This document shows positions 21,346 to 32,300 of a stretch of 64,000 nucleotides of DNA, in pieces (positions within the stretch are counted from its first letter, which is position 1; each line of letters opens with the position of its first letter). The notes under the pieces were generated by a model. It ran no database searches and was not told the origin of the DNA. It saw only the letters and a program-made list of their open reading frames with translations. The stretch comes from Mesocentrotus franciscanus (taxonomy: Eukaryota; Echinodermata; Echinoidea; Camarodonta; Strongylocentrotidae), in contig CP137680.1 in the NCBI GenBank assembly GCA_037976565.1, positions 23,664,671 to 23,728,670 on the forward strand, given 5' to 3'. The translations under genes and the position numbers were made by a program.

Positions 21346-22522
21346 TGTCGGACTCGTGACTGTCCAGGGTTACATACGGGGTCACATATTGAAATTTTCT
21401 CTCACCACTTGTACGTCTAGTTTGACAAAATTTTTGTTAACATTTATTCTTTTTCTTAATCAGTCTCAATATTTTATTGGTAATTCACGATTTCTTTTTT
21501 TTCTCTCTTTTTTGTTGATATGAGAGGAAAATGTTTATCATACAATTTGAGGAATATGTTCATAAATTAAGTATAGTCTTTATCAGCATCCATACACCTT
21601 AGTACGTCACTCCATTCAACGATACTTAATTCAACAAAAAAACTATTAATCGTTAAATCATTGATTTTCCTGTAAGTATAAGATTGTTCTGAATCATTTT
21701 TATAACAAAAAGTTGGCATGTGATCAGTAATTGAAGAATACAACACACCTGGAGTAATAGCATTGTCATTCGTCAATATGTTGTCAATAATAGAAAGAGA
21801 GGATTTGGTTACACGGGGTGGTAGGTTAATTTGAATGTAAAAGCCGTGTGACGCAATAATATTATGTTCATTAGAATAATAATACTATTTTAAGTCATTT
21901 TCAATAAATCAACATTATAGGAGATAGATTTGTTTATTTTCCTTTGAAAGTTCTTGCAATAGTTTACCAAAATATGTTATATATTGATCTAAATTTGATT
22001 TGGGGGTCTGTAGATTACACCAATTACTATACTTTTTACTCGAGGTATATTAATTTCAACAAATACAGTTTCGCATGAAGAACACGTGGGATTCAAGTCA
22101 TCCCGCAATCGATAACACAACTTTTCATCTAAAATATTCTCACGCCCCTACCGACTTTTCTGTTATTATTGATGAAGTTATATCTATCCAACATGTAACG
22201 ATTTTCGTTTTCTGAATTTAGCCAGGTCTCTGATACCAATAGCCGTAAAATTTAAAGAAAGGCTGCTAAGGTAGGCAGAAATTTGATCCAAATTTTTGGC
22301 CATACTCCTCAAGTTAAAGTCTATAGCACTAAATTGAACTAAATTTGGATCTTTAGACTCTTTGTATTCATCTTCTAAATAATGTTTGCAATCATTTACA
22401 TATTGTTCATCAAAATCAGAATTAAGAATTGGAATAGAATCGTTTAATCTTACATCTTCACTCATGACATTTAAATCATCGTAATTTAGATGTATTTTGT
22501 TTACTTGTGCAACAGCCAACAC

Positions 22523-24030
22523 AGTTTAGGAACTTTTTCCTAAGCGCTTTGAGATCTTTTATAAAGGTATAATGCGCTATATAATAACATTTCTATTATT
22601 TAAAGGATATGGATAATGGAGACAGAAATTCGACTACACCTCGCAGAGGACACATACTGTCAAACTTTCATCATTATAAAACAAATGTCAACTATTGATC
22701 GACAAAGTCATATAACATAACACGTCAAACATTGATTAATCAATCAATCTCGTTTGATGCACTTTCGTGGGTGTTTTTTCTTCTTCCAATTTAATAAAGG
22801 AAAATAATTCAATAAATCACTCACAGTGAACAGCTAAAGAAGCAAATACGAAAAGCTGTCCAGTCGGTTACTCTGAGAAAAGTTAGTAATAAGCATTGTT
22901 CTATTCCACATGCCACAGGAGATATTGTTCAATAGCTCCCTTGCATTGTCAAGGCTGTTACTTGAAACTTTTTAACACAAACCGCAGCATGACGCGGACA
23001 GAAAAGAGCATATTCGGCATATTTTGAAAAGTACCTTTCAAGCATTCGTTTGTACATGTATTATTTTTCTTTTGAATAGCTGAAATTCCACCTTTTTAGA
23101 AAAAAATGGAATGCCGAAATATTTCGTGACAAACAATTGGTTCCAAGAATGCACGGCCCGCTGCAGGTAGGCCTAAGTTGTTAAGTATGATAGGCATTCG
23201 ACTTACTATTTGTTGGTGTTGCAGTGAATTAAATTAAATTTATTAATTTCTATATCATCTTTTGATTTTTTTTTTATCAGTGTTAAAGTTTAAATATATT
23301 TAGTGTAAATTGCAATAGCGATATTTTTTATAACGATTAAAAAATGTTATTTTCCGCTACAGTTTAAAAACTTTTAAACATTCCAAGAAAACAAATTCTA
23401 AAGAGAACAAAGTATTGCTATTTTGGGGGAAATAAAAAGTCTTACTTATAATTTATCCTCAGCCCCTCCCCCTTCTCGCTCTCTCCCCTCCCCCTCCCCT
23501 CTCTATATCTATCTTATTTCGTAATGATCTATCATGTTCATTCCGATAGTTGTTGTTGTACTGATGTATTAAAATGTGTGATTATACATAAGGCTTTTGA
23601 AACTGTACTGGTATGAGAGTTATCTTCGTAAAATCACTATATGTCTACTTCATCCGTATATGATTCGAGTTCTTTTTTGCACTTCGAATTCGTTTCGGTT
23701 TCAAACGAAGTTTTCTTCTTTTCTGTTAGTTATTTATTAATGATTATCAAAATAAATAAGATGGAAAAGGAGGAAAAGTAGAAGGTACTAGACCAAGAGG
23801 GAACTTGGGAAGCCGAAAACCAACTGGGAGGAGAACATTTTTTTTAAAAACGGGAAGTGGAATGACACTACAAGAGTGCACTAAAATGGCAGATAAGTAA
23901 GATGTGTGGAAAATGTCGCAATCAGCCTCCGAGCTGGGAGAGGGTTTCAGGATAGATAGAAAATGAATAATGAATTCTTTAGCGCATATTGTGCTTCCAA
24001 AAGTGCTTTTCAAAAGATCATTTTGACCCC
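22523..24030. other. Intergenic, nothing coding recognised
   Basis: Holds a CT-rich tract near 23462-23510. The minus-strand open frame at 23747-24013 has no signature and no splice context. Confidence 0.4.
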
Positions 24031-24034
24031 AGCT

Positions 24035-24190
24035 TCGGCTCCAACAGCTGGTATCAGCACATGCTGCATTATACTTGGGTCAAGAGTGATAAATGTATAG
24101 GACATTACTGCCGTACTGCATGGTGCTGGAACCCGTGACCTTCACATGCTGAGTCAAGTTGTTTAAACCACTAGACCACAACACATATAC
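24035..24190 (-). mobile_element. tRNA-derived SINE head
   Basis: In reverse the segment starts GTTGTGGTCTAGTGGTTTAA (A-box-like) and continues to CACGGGTTCCAGCACC (B-box-like), as in a tRNA-derived SINE. No tRNA cloverleaf with an intact acceptor stem is evident. Confidence 0.65.
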
Positions 24191-25267
24191 TGTTCTTTTT
24201 GTCGACCTCGTTTGTTATCTATGAAATTTGTCTTCTTTTATTCTGGAGGGTATATATATCATAACCCGACGATGATGGAATGGTAATGATATCAGTCATT
24301 TTTCGTCACTCTTGTTTTGTGAATAAATATGGCATGTTTGCGAAGGAAAACTTTGACAAATACTCATCATGAAGTTCATATTGATTTGCCACTTGACCAA
24401 GGTTGTTTCCACAGAAACCTTCTCCGTAGAATATGAATATGGTGCAAACAAAACGTTAGTATCAAGGCTGACCATATAGTTGTTTTTCTGATAGTTATAG
24501 TCTACGACTCTAGGTAAATACAAGAAAAAAAAACAATAAAGAACCAAAGTTGTCTTGACAGGTCATATTTTTCTCCAGGGACACGTTGTTACATAAAAAA
24601 CCAAGGATAAGGCATTGTCATTCTGCCTTACTCACCTAAATGGCGTAGTTAAGACATTATGCAGATCTGCAATTTGACCAAAACGTGCCCTATTGGTTAT
24701 TTTCCTGGGGTAATAATTGTCCCTGTGGATATATACAATTGTCCTGATATGGATGTGCACTTTGGTGGGAAACGCCGATTTTTACCATATTTAAGCATGT
24801 TATATTTAAGAAAGAATTAATTTGTAAAAGTTTCTAGCAACAACGTTTATACCGTTTGTAAGTGATCCCCATCCCAAAGGGAGGGGCTACACCTATGTTC
24901 AAAGAATGTTCAATGTACCCATCAGCACTATGATCTTGGCGTATGTGCATGGTTAGTAATTTGTAAAGAGTTAGAAAGACTAATCCATGTTACTCCGCTG
25001 ATGGGTCATTTTGGACAGAGTGTACCGTATAGAATCACCTTAAACCTCAGACACACCGTCAAACGATTCCAAACCAACACCAAATTAAACAGACCAATTC
25101 TTGGCCTATAGGGTAAATTTAAATTTTATTTTTGGTCTGATATCAGTCTGGTTTCGACCTCGTCAGTGGCGTTATTAGAATCTTGCTCGAGGTTTATTCC
25201 AACGTGGCTTCGACATCGTCATTATACGCACTAATGAAATGAACATGATGAGTGAAATATTTCACTA

Positions 25268-25480
25268 TTCACTAACGACGTCCTTCGGCAAGTCATTAAT
25301 CTACATTTGCCACACTCGACCCGGAGGAGGCAATTATGTACCTGGCAGGAATTCATTCCTTATAATGCTAGAGCAATATAATGGCAGCCATGCTAATGCC
25401 GGGTTAACAATATTGCGGAGCGCCGGAATTATCAAGTATAACAGATATAAACGGATAAAAAAACCACTATTGTTATCATT
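25268..25480 (+). mobile_element. SINE body, 5' truncated
   Basis: GTCCTTCGGCAAGTCATTAATCTACATTTGCCACACTC...ACCTGGCAGGAATTCATTCC matches the body of the SINEs at 31711, 37207 and 60548. An ATT/ATC-rich tail follows. Confidence 0.65.
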
Positions 25481-25600
25481 ATTATTATTGATAATACTAG
25501 TAGTATTAGTACTATCACCATCATCTTCATTATTATCATTATCATTATTAAAATTGTTATTATTATCATTATCAATATTATTAGAACAAAATCCTTTCAA
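25481..25600 (+). repeat. ATT/ATC-rich simple sequence
   Basis: An imperfect run of TTATTATTATT, TTATCATTATC and related words. The Asn/Asp-rich or Leu-rich open frames over it are artefacts. Confidence 0.8.
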
Positions 25601-26275
25601 ATATAAACCTACAAACTCATCAGATATGCTTAAGAATATACAATCTCTCAATATATAACGAGGGAATTCAATATAGATCACCTGATACGTTGACATGAAA
25701 TTGTCACTTTATTTATGACAAATTTCTTTATATATTGTGGGGTCATTCTTGACAAGGAATCTAGATAGCACGACCAGGCTAAAGCCAGGGTGACAATCCT
25801 CGGTATGGGTATGTGCACAATGAAAATGAGAATAGACATTAATCATTACTACTCACCTATAAATTTAGCTAAATTGATTGAGAGAGATGATCACCCTTTC
25901 CCAAGAAGAGGTTCTTCAGAAACTCGTTATGCTGAATAATGATGGTATTTTTAAACAATTATTTGATCACATTTCGTCAGTCATCACTTCGGCTATTCGG
26001 TAGGGCATCGTGAAATCAACATGATCAAAGAGCATCTTCGAGACACCCGCGATTATATTCTTGTCTGTCCGTTTTTCACTAGCTTTTCAGCTCCGTCCAC
26101 TTGAGTCACATTGAAATTTAACTGCAGAATGACGACAGCGATATGAAGCTGAGAAATACAACCTGATATGCAGTTACACCTTTACAGCATTGTGACAACA
26201 ACGACAAGCAGCATTTAAGTTACTCAATATTCCATCATTACTACTGTTGCAGTGAATTGCTGACTACTGACTCAC

Positions 26276-26489
26276 CGGGCGTCGTGTTTATCAGTGTCAT
26301 GGTATTCGCCACGAAAAAAATTCCCACAACAATCATGCGTGTCCTTTTTGCCAGAGCTCCTTTCGATGAATGACACCGAGCGGTGACCCACGGCTCTATA
26401 ACGCGACTAGGAGATCTGTGATCAATACTTTTCGACAATAGAAACTCAATATTTGCTTCCAACAAAAACGAGAAACCACTGCGGTGCAC
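26276..26489 (-). CDS. Possible first coding exon of an unknown minus-strand gene (membrane-anchor-like)
   Basis: A minus-strand open frame holds two candidate starts, at 26489 and 26336. From the second it reads MIVVGIFFVANTMTLINTTP, a hydrophobic segment after a basic KRTR, like a signal anchor. It ends at 26276 in CCCG followed by GTGAGTCAG, a consensus donor, in phase 1. The surrounding 26.24-26.56 kb is richer in CG dinucleotides than the rest of the window. I found no following exon to the left. It could instead be a non-coding first exon of the RING-NHL gene, whose 5' acceptor at 17568 would put the ATG out of this frame. Confidence 0.3.
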
Positions 26490-26640
26490 CGCCCACCGCT
26501 AGGTTTACTCCCGAGTGTAGTTTCGTCCCGTGAGAAAGTACGTGCGTGGGCGTTGCACATGAACGCGCTCCCATAAAGCATGACTTTAATTGATATTATC
26601 ATTTATCACAATTCTTGAACTGTATTCTTTTCAGCGTAAG
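26490..26640 (-). promoter_or_regulatory. CpG-richer candidate promoter region
   Basis: Contains many CG dinucleotides (for example GTACGTGCGTGGGCG and GAACGCGCTCCC) in an otherwise CG-poor window, upstream of the putative minus-strand exon. No TATA box is evident. Confidence 0.25.
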
Positions 26641-27309
26641 GGTACGCACTGTAGGATTATCATTTTTTTGAAAGGGTATTATTGGTAGGCATTCATTCCG
26701 CAAATATTCGGGCGTTGTTATAGCAACGTCATGATTTTTTTTAGTATAGTCTTGATCTTTTTTTAATAAATACGCGTAAGCCCTATTTGGGTAAGCTCCC
26801 CAAACCTTTCGTTACTAGTTCTTTAATTGAGTTAATAAATATGATGAAGGTCAGTCTGCTGCATCATATTATACTGTAGATTTCTGTTCAAGTAGGCGAT
26901 GGGAATCATCTAGATCCCTTGCCATAATTAAAAATCACTTCGTTGTTTCCCGTTTAACCTCTGTTTCATAATACACTTTCCATTTTCAGTTGACTTTTTT
27001 GAAATAAATATTTTTTTAATCTGGTCAGATTACTGCACATGGTCTTACAGCTTTCCTTTTTTGTGGGGTAGGGGGGGGGGCTTGAATAGCAATTAAATGT
27101 CGATATCTATTGATGTAAATTAATGTCCATTATTCCGACAGCACTCCTTTGCAACATTTTCTTTTTTTTAAAGAATATTCCCTCCCGCAGATTTTTATCT
27201 TAATTTTGAATCAATAAATCAATATCAGCCTGCATGCCTTGATCATAATGGTGTATGTATATGGTTTTCTTTGTATTTCAGTTATTGTTATATTCAAAGT
27301 TACTTGTAG

Positions 27310-27572
27310 TTTTCCCCTCTCTCTCCCTCCCTCTCTCTCTCTTTCTTTCTCTCTCTTCAAACTTCTCTCCTTCTTTTTTCTTCTTTTAACCTTCCCTTTT
27401 TCTCTCTTCTTGCATGTACTTGAATGATGATTATTTTTGTCTCGCCGAAACTTGAATTCTCTTAATTTTCATAAATGTATTACATGTATGTATATAGGTT
27501 GTTTATTCAGGCAATGTGTAGTTTTGTTAATGAGGAATAATATGATTATTTACTTGTGTTCATTTCATTTCT

Positions 27573-27618
<46 letters not shown>

Positions 27619-27690
27619 TTCTCTCATTGTACCTCCCCTTTTCTCTCACCCTCTCTCTCTCTCTCTCTCTTTCATGAGCTATATATCTTC
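27310..27690 (+). repeat. CT-rich tracts and (CT)n microsatellites
   Basis: Long CT runs occur at about 27575-27615 and 27650-27671, with polypyrimidine sequence from 27313 onward. Ser/Leu-rich open frames here are artefacts. Confidence 0.9.
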
Positions 27691-28020
27691 CCTGCTCTTG
27701 TATATCTCCTGCTAGTACATCCTTTCATTTATTGTACATAAACGAACGCAATATAATTCTGTTGTATTGTCAATATGTTACTGATTTATTTACTGTGCTT
27801 TGTAATACTATTATACATGTATATATATACATCACTGTACTTTTGTAAATTGACCCTTTCAGCTTTGAGCTGCTGGTCGATCATTATATAAAATGTTTTT
27901 TTTTAATGTAACAGGCCTAATGTTTTTAACGATCAGTAAATCGTTTAACTTGTGAAAAGAAAAGCAGAAAAGTCATACTTTTTCTTCTCCTTTATTTCTT
28001 CTTCGCCCTTTTCTTCACAG

Positions 28021-28135
28021 TCAGTCGGTGGTGCAGGAGTTAGCAAGATTCAAGCACTCTCATGTGAAAATTGCATTCAGACCTCCAAAACCTTTAGGCC
28101 TTCACCTAGTCATGGACGTCTCTAGCTTTGATTGA
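28021..28135 (+). CDS. Orphan candidate terminal exon, unknown product
   Basis: A strong acceptor (CTTCTTCGCCCTTTTCTTCACAG) precedes 28021. With one base completing an upstream codon the frame reads QSVVQELARFKHSHVKIAF, then RPPKPLGLHLVMDVSSFD and TGA at 28133-28135. The composition is protein-like, but I do not recognise a family and found no upstream exon that fits. It may be chance. Confidence 0.2.
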
Positions 28136-29276
28136 GAATCACTATCCAAACCAGCTTCGTTCCCTAATCATTTGCAAGAAAGGGAAATACATATTCAAGA
28201 AAAGATATTCATTTCCTTTGTTCTCTCTCTTACAAGCGCGTGTATAAGAAACCCATAATCATCGACAAATTATCTCAAAATTCCTTGTTAACCTTTTTTT
28301 CTTCATCTTCTCCTAATTACTATTATTACTATCAGTACTTTAACAAAAATAAGATATCTATCAATTTGCCGACACATTATTCAATGATACCCCGACAAAG
28401 GCATACCCCGACATTTGTATTGACCCCAAACGGCGCTGATAATTCCGCTAGCTAGCGCTTAGCAGAGCTGGCTGTTTTTAATCCACCTGTTACGTACACT
28501 GGTATTCATTGGCGTACAGCCTGTGGTCACATGACACAACGTTGTGTTGGAAACGGTGTCATAAAGGTGCTCAAGTAGGACGCGTTCATTATACATACAG
28601 GAGGTGTATAGATATATTTATCTTACAAAGTTTTTATAATTTTGGGATGAAAAAACAAATATATTATAGAAAAGTAAAATTTAATATTTATATGAGTATA
28701 GTTTACTTCAAAAGATATAAAAGTGCATCGAGAAAGATTTTTTGTGGAAAATTATTTTAACTTTATCCCTAATCAAAATAGAACAACCCAAATGATTAAG
28801 TGGGAAGGACATGGACGCTAAACTGTGCCGAACTTTTGCAAGATAATAACAAAAATAAAACTAATTTTATAGGAATTGACGGTGTCATTTTCATCTCATT
28901 ATCCAGAATAAGAAACTTTTGATCTGGAGTTTTGCTCAAAGAGGAAAACCTAGGAAGTTTTCTGTATTTCACGAATTAATTGCGGCAGTTTTGTGGTGGA
29001 CGGTGGTCGAAGTTGACAGTAAAATCTGGGGCAGATGGAAGCCAGCGGGACCGTAATGCCTTTCTAGTGGGACTCTGTCCCGCTAGCTAGGGCTCCAATC
29101 AAACCCTCGTTCCTGCAGGATCATTGGAATTGAATGGATGACATTGCTGCATGCTGGTTCAGCTCAGCGAAGCCGAAGGCTAATTAAATAAAGGATTTTT
29201 AACTGTGACTCAAATAAATGAGAACATTCATGTGTTGGTAATTTCTTCTTAGACTTCTAAATTCTAAACTACCACA
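28136..29276 (+). other. Upstream region and 5' UTR of the large IQ-motif gene
   Basis: No open frame of note. A possible UTR acceptor, TTTCTTCTTAG, lies at 29240-29251, and an in-frame TAA at 29265-29267 precedes the ATG. The transcription start is not defined by sequence. Confidence 0.35.
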
Positions 29277-29384
29277 ATGTTTTCGTTATCAACCGGCAAT
29301 CAAACCAAGTCAAAGACTTTCCAATTTGATCCAAGCAGAGGACTAGATTTTGAGAATGACATAAAAGTTCTGCGAAGGTCAAGG
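29277..29384 (+). CDS. IQ gene exon 1 (start codon)
   Basis: ATG at 29277 with an in-frame TAA 12 bases before it. Residues 1-36 include KTFQFDPSRGLDFENDIKVL and end in RRSR. The donor is AGG|GTAAGT, phase 0. Confidence 0.8.
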
Positions 29385-32300
29385 GTAAGTGGCATGAATG
29401 ATGCATATAAATTATAATCATTAGTATTTTACTCTAGGGAGATGTGAGTTGGTCTAGCGGTGATGTCCGTGGTACGGTCAGCTCTCTGTCGTTGCCTACA
29501 AATTGACTCGGCGGACCCTGGCTCGACTTTGAGGCTGAGTCACGTCTTTCGGATGGTGATGTTAAAACTTAAAGGTCGGTCCCAAGACATAAATAATTAT
29601 ATCTGATCGGTGCACGTCTGTAAAAGCCCAAATAAATACACACATCTACTGCAAACTAGTACTATCATATCATTGTGTCATAAGCAGTATATTCTCCATT
29701 CCATATTTCCATGTGGAAAAAATGAACAGACAAACACCAATATTGGCAATAAGACCAAGGCAAGGCCCAGGGCAAGGGTGGAGGCGAGCAAACTTTTAGC
29801 AATCTGAATTTTTGGGGCAAATTGTGAGGTAAGGGCTAATGCATAACTTCTATGAATTACAAAAATAACTAGTAATGTAATTCCATTTTTTTGGAGTATG
29901 GATTAATGAAGTTGACAATTGTTTTGCAGATCTACATGTAGTAGGGTGTACTGAAAAACTCACATCTTCTATTTTGAGAGTTCTAATTAATCAACAGTAA
30001 ATTTTAAATCCTGTGCATACATTGATATGTCTATTATGTTGCAGTTAACCAAGCTCTCAGAGTTCATGACGATGCTACTGTCAGCCGAACGCTTTCAGCG
30101 TGATGCCAAGTTATCATCGCTAACAAGGAAGGACAAGAACCAACTTGCTAATCAAGCTGAAGATGCCCAGTTTTTTCGCATCTTGCTTAGGATGTTGATG
30201 GAAGTCAGCAGGTAAATACAGTTGTTGTTTAAAGATTGTTCAAATTATACCGTTAACAGGAATGTACATGTATTTTGTAGTCGACTTATTTTACAGATTT
30301 TTCAAATTGTATGACACATGTATGGCATTCTTGCTCATGTCACTCAATTCTGCTGCATGATCCCAGAATTTTTTTTACTGAATTTTTATTCCCAAATTCA
30401 TAAAGTGGATTCATTGAAAGAAAAACGAGTAATTTGTTTAAGCTGTCAAGACTCATTTAATACAGATACGAGAACGTGTAATATTGTATCTTGTTAGTGA
30501 ATATTTTAGGCCATATTTTTTGTTGGTCTATGAGGATTATGAAGTGGGAAATGGGAAATTTCATGTTACCAGTTCCTCCTGAAATTTACATTTTTTTAAA
30601 GAGTACCGGTACATGGTAGCCTTTTGCGGCCTGTAGTGCAGAATGAATTGGACACCACTCACACCAGATTAGAAATAATGTGTCCGACCAGTCAGACTTT
30701 TTCCTTTTTGGAGTTTTACCTACGACACCCATATCTTCCAGAAGTTCCAGATTTGTGTACGTAGATCTATGACTTGCATTGATAATGGCCCATCTACCTA
30801 AAATAACAATGAATAAAATAAAAGATAATTACAGGCCCATTTTCTTTCAGAATTGCTTTGCCTTTGGTGGGTATTATCATTAAAGGAAGAGTGGGCAATC
30901 TTTTCTTTAATGTATGGTCCCAATTTGAATTCAGAGTTTGATTTTTGAGTGTTCCAAAGTTGCCTTAGAACTTGCCTATACATGTACATGTTGTAAAATT
31001 AGTAGGGCTGTCCTAAAGGAGAACAATTACTATCAGTCTCTATGCTATTGTAATGCTAATTATAACAAGCAAAACAGTTTCTTGGTTTCTTTGTAAATGT
31101 AGGGTACTGTATTGTTGGCTAGTTCTGTTACTAAATGCTCCTGGAAGGTCTTTGAGCTGTCCTAAAGGCTCCTTTGAATACAGTGTTTGTTCAGTGCCAA
31201 AACCTTTATTTGTAAAACTCTCTCATGGTCTTTACAAAATAATACTGGCTTCAAACAGATTTTTTTTTTTAATGGCACTCAAAAAGTCACTCATAGGATA
31301 CCTTTCGTCAAGTCAATGAAAGATATTATTATATAGTAAAGAAAAAAATTGTTAAGCATTTACATGTACATGTAGCTTGTTCTGTTGAATCTGTCTGTCC
31401 ACGTAATTCAAATGGCTGTCGATAGTGAACATGTAATCAAACAAGAATAATTTGTAATTAAGAGGTATTTATCAATCAAAAGAGGAGGGATATGGAATGC
31501 CCCCTACTTTAAAGTGTTTTTGTCCTGCTAAACAATCGATAAAGAACCCTCTGGACTATGTGTATACATGTAGATAATGATAAATGCAGTGTATGTGTTC
31601 ATGAATGAGTATAAATTTTGTTTCTCAAGACACAAAAGCAGTATCAAGTATTTGAATTGTGTAAAAACTCTAAAGAGGTTGATAAATAAATTAACAGAAA
31701 ATAAATACACTAGTGTCCTTTGGCAAGATATTAATCTACATTTGCCACTCTCCACCCAGGTGTTAAATGGGTACCGGTAGGAAGGAATTCCTTGAATGCT
31801 GTGAGCGCCGAAATCGGCTGCCTAGCAGAGCTGAGGTAATAGTTGGAGCGCCTTGAGCACCATGCATGGTGGATATGTGCGCTATATAAATATCCAATAT
31901 TATTATTATTATTATTTATTATAAAGTAAGGGGCAATGCCATCTTTAGAAAAAGTAGATTTGAATGATCATAGCAACAACACATTAAATCAGGGGAACAT
32001 CAATAATGTTTTGGAGGAAACAATATTTAATTAAAAATGACTGTTTTAGTTTGATAGCTTGTGCATGATATCCAGCCTGGCAACTTTTATTATCAGGATT
32101 GAGGTCTACTGTTAACCACTTCAATGTCAAATGATACAAAAATACTTATCAGCATAGTGCCATCCAGGCAAGCAATTATTGGTTTTCAGACCTTATGGTA
32201 TCAAATGGATTAAATACACTACACATTCTCTGTGAATTCATTACCTTCCCACTTCCATTTAAAATGCATGGTGGTACGATGTTGCATCCAGAGAGGTGTA

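Larger units (their letters stand above)
19555..22522 (-). mobile_element. Degenerate non-LTR retrotransposon (APE endonuclease plus reverse transcriptase)
   Basis: On the minus strand the order is: an endonuclease-start segment (22184-22522, containing FNLRSMAKNLDQISAYL and LNFTAIGI); further endonuclease (DEKLCYRLRDDLNP-CETVFVEINIPR near 22035-22130); SITDHMPTF at 21720; the RT core at 20722-21345 with YRPIS, GFR, FLDLSKAFDS and GVPQGSILG; then the thumb region at 20389-20661; and an (ATTGA)n tail at 19555-19577. The RT active-site FADD region is broken by a frameshift, and other frameshifts and stops occur. It is 5' truncated near 22.5 kb. The motifs fit the CR1/L2/Jockey group; the clade is not settled. 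Not active. Confidence 0.88.

Noticed and set aside
27437..27741. Ser/Leu-rich open frames resembling membrane segments
   Set aside because: They are translations of CT repeats.
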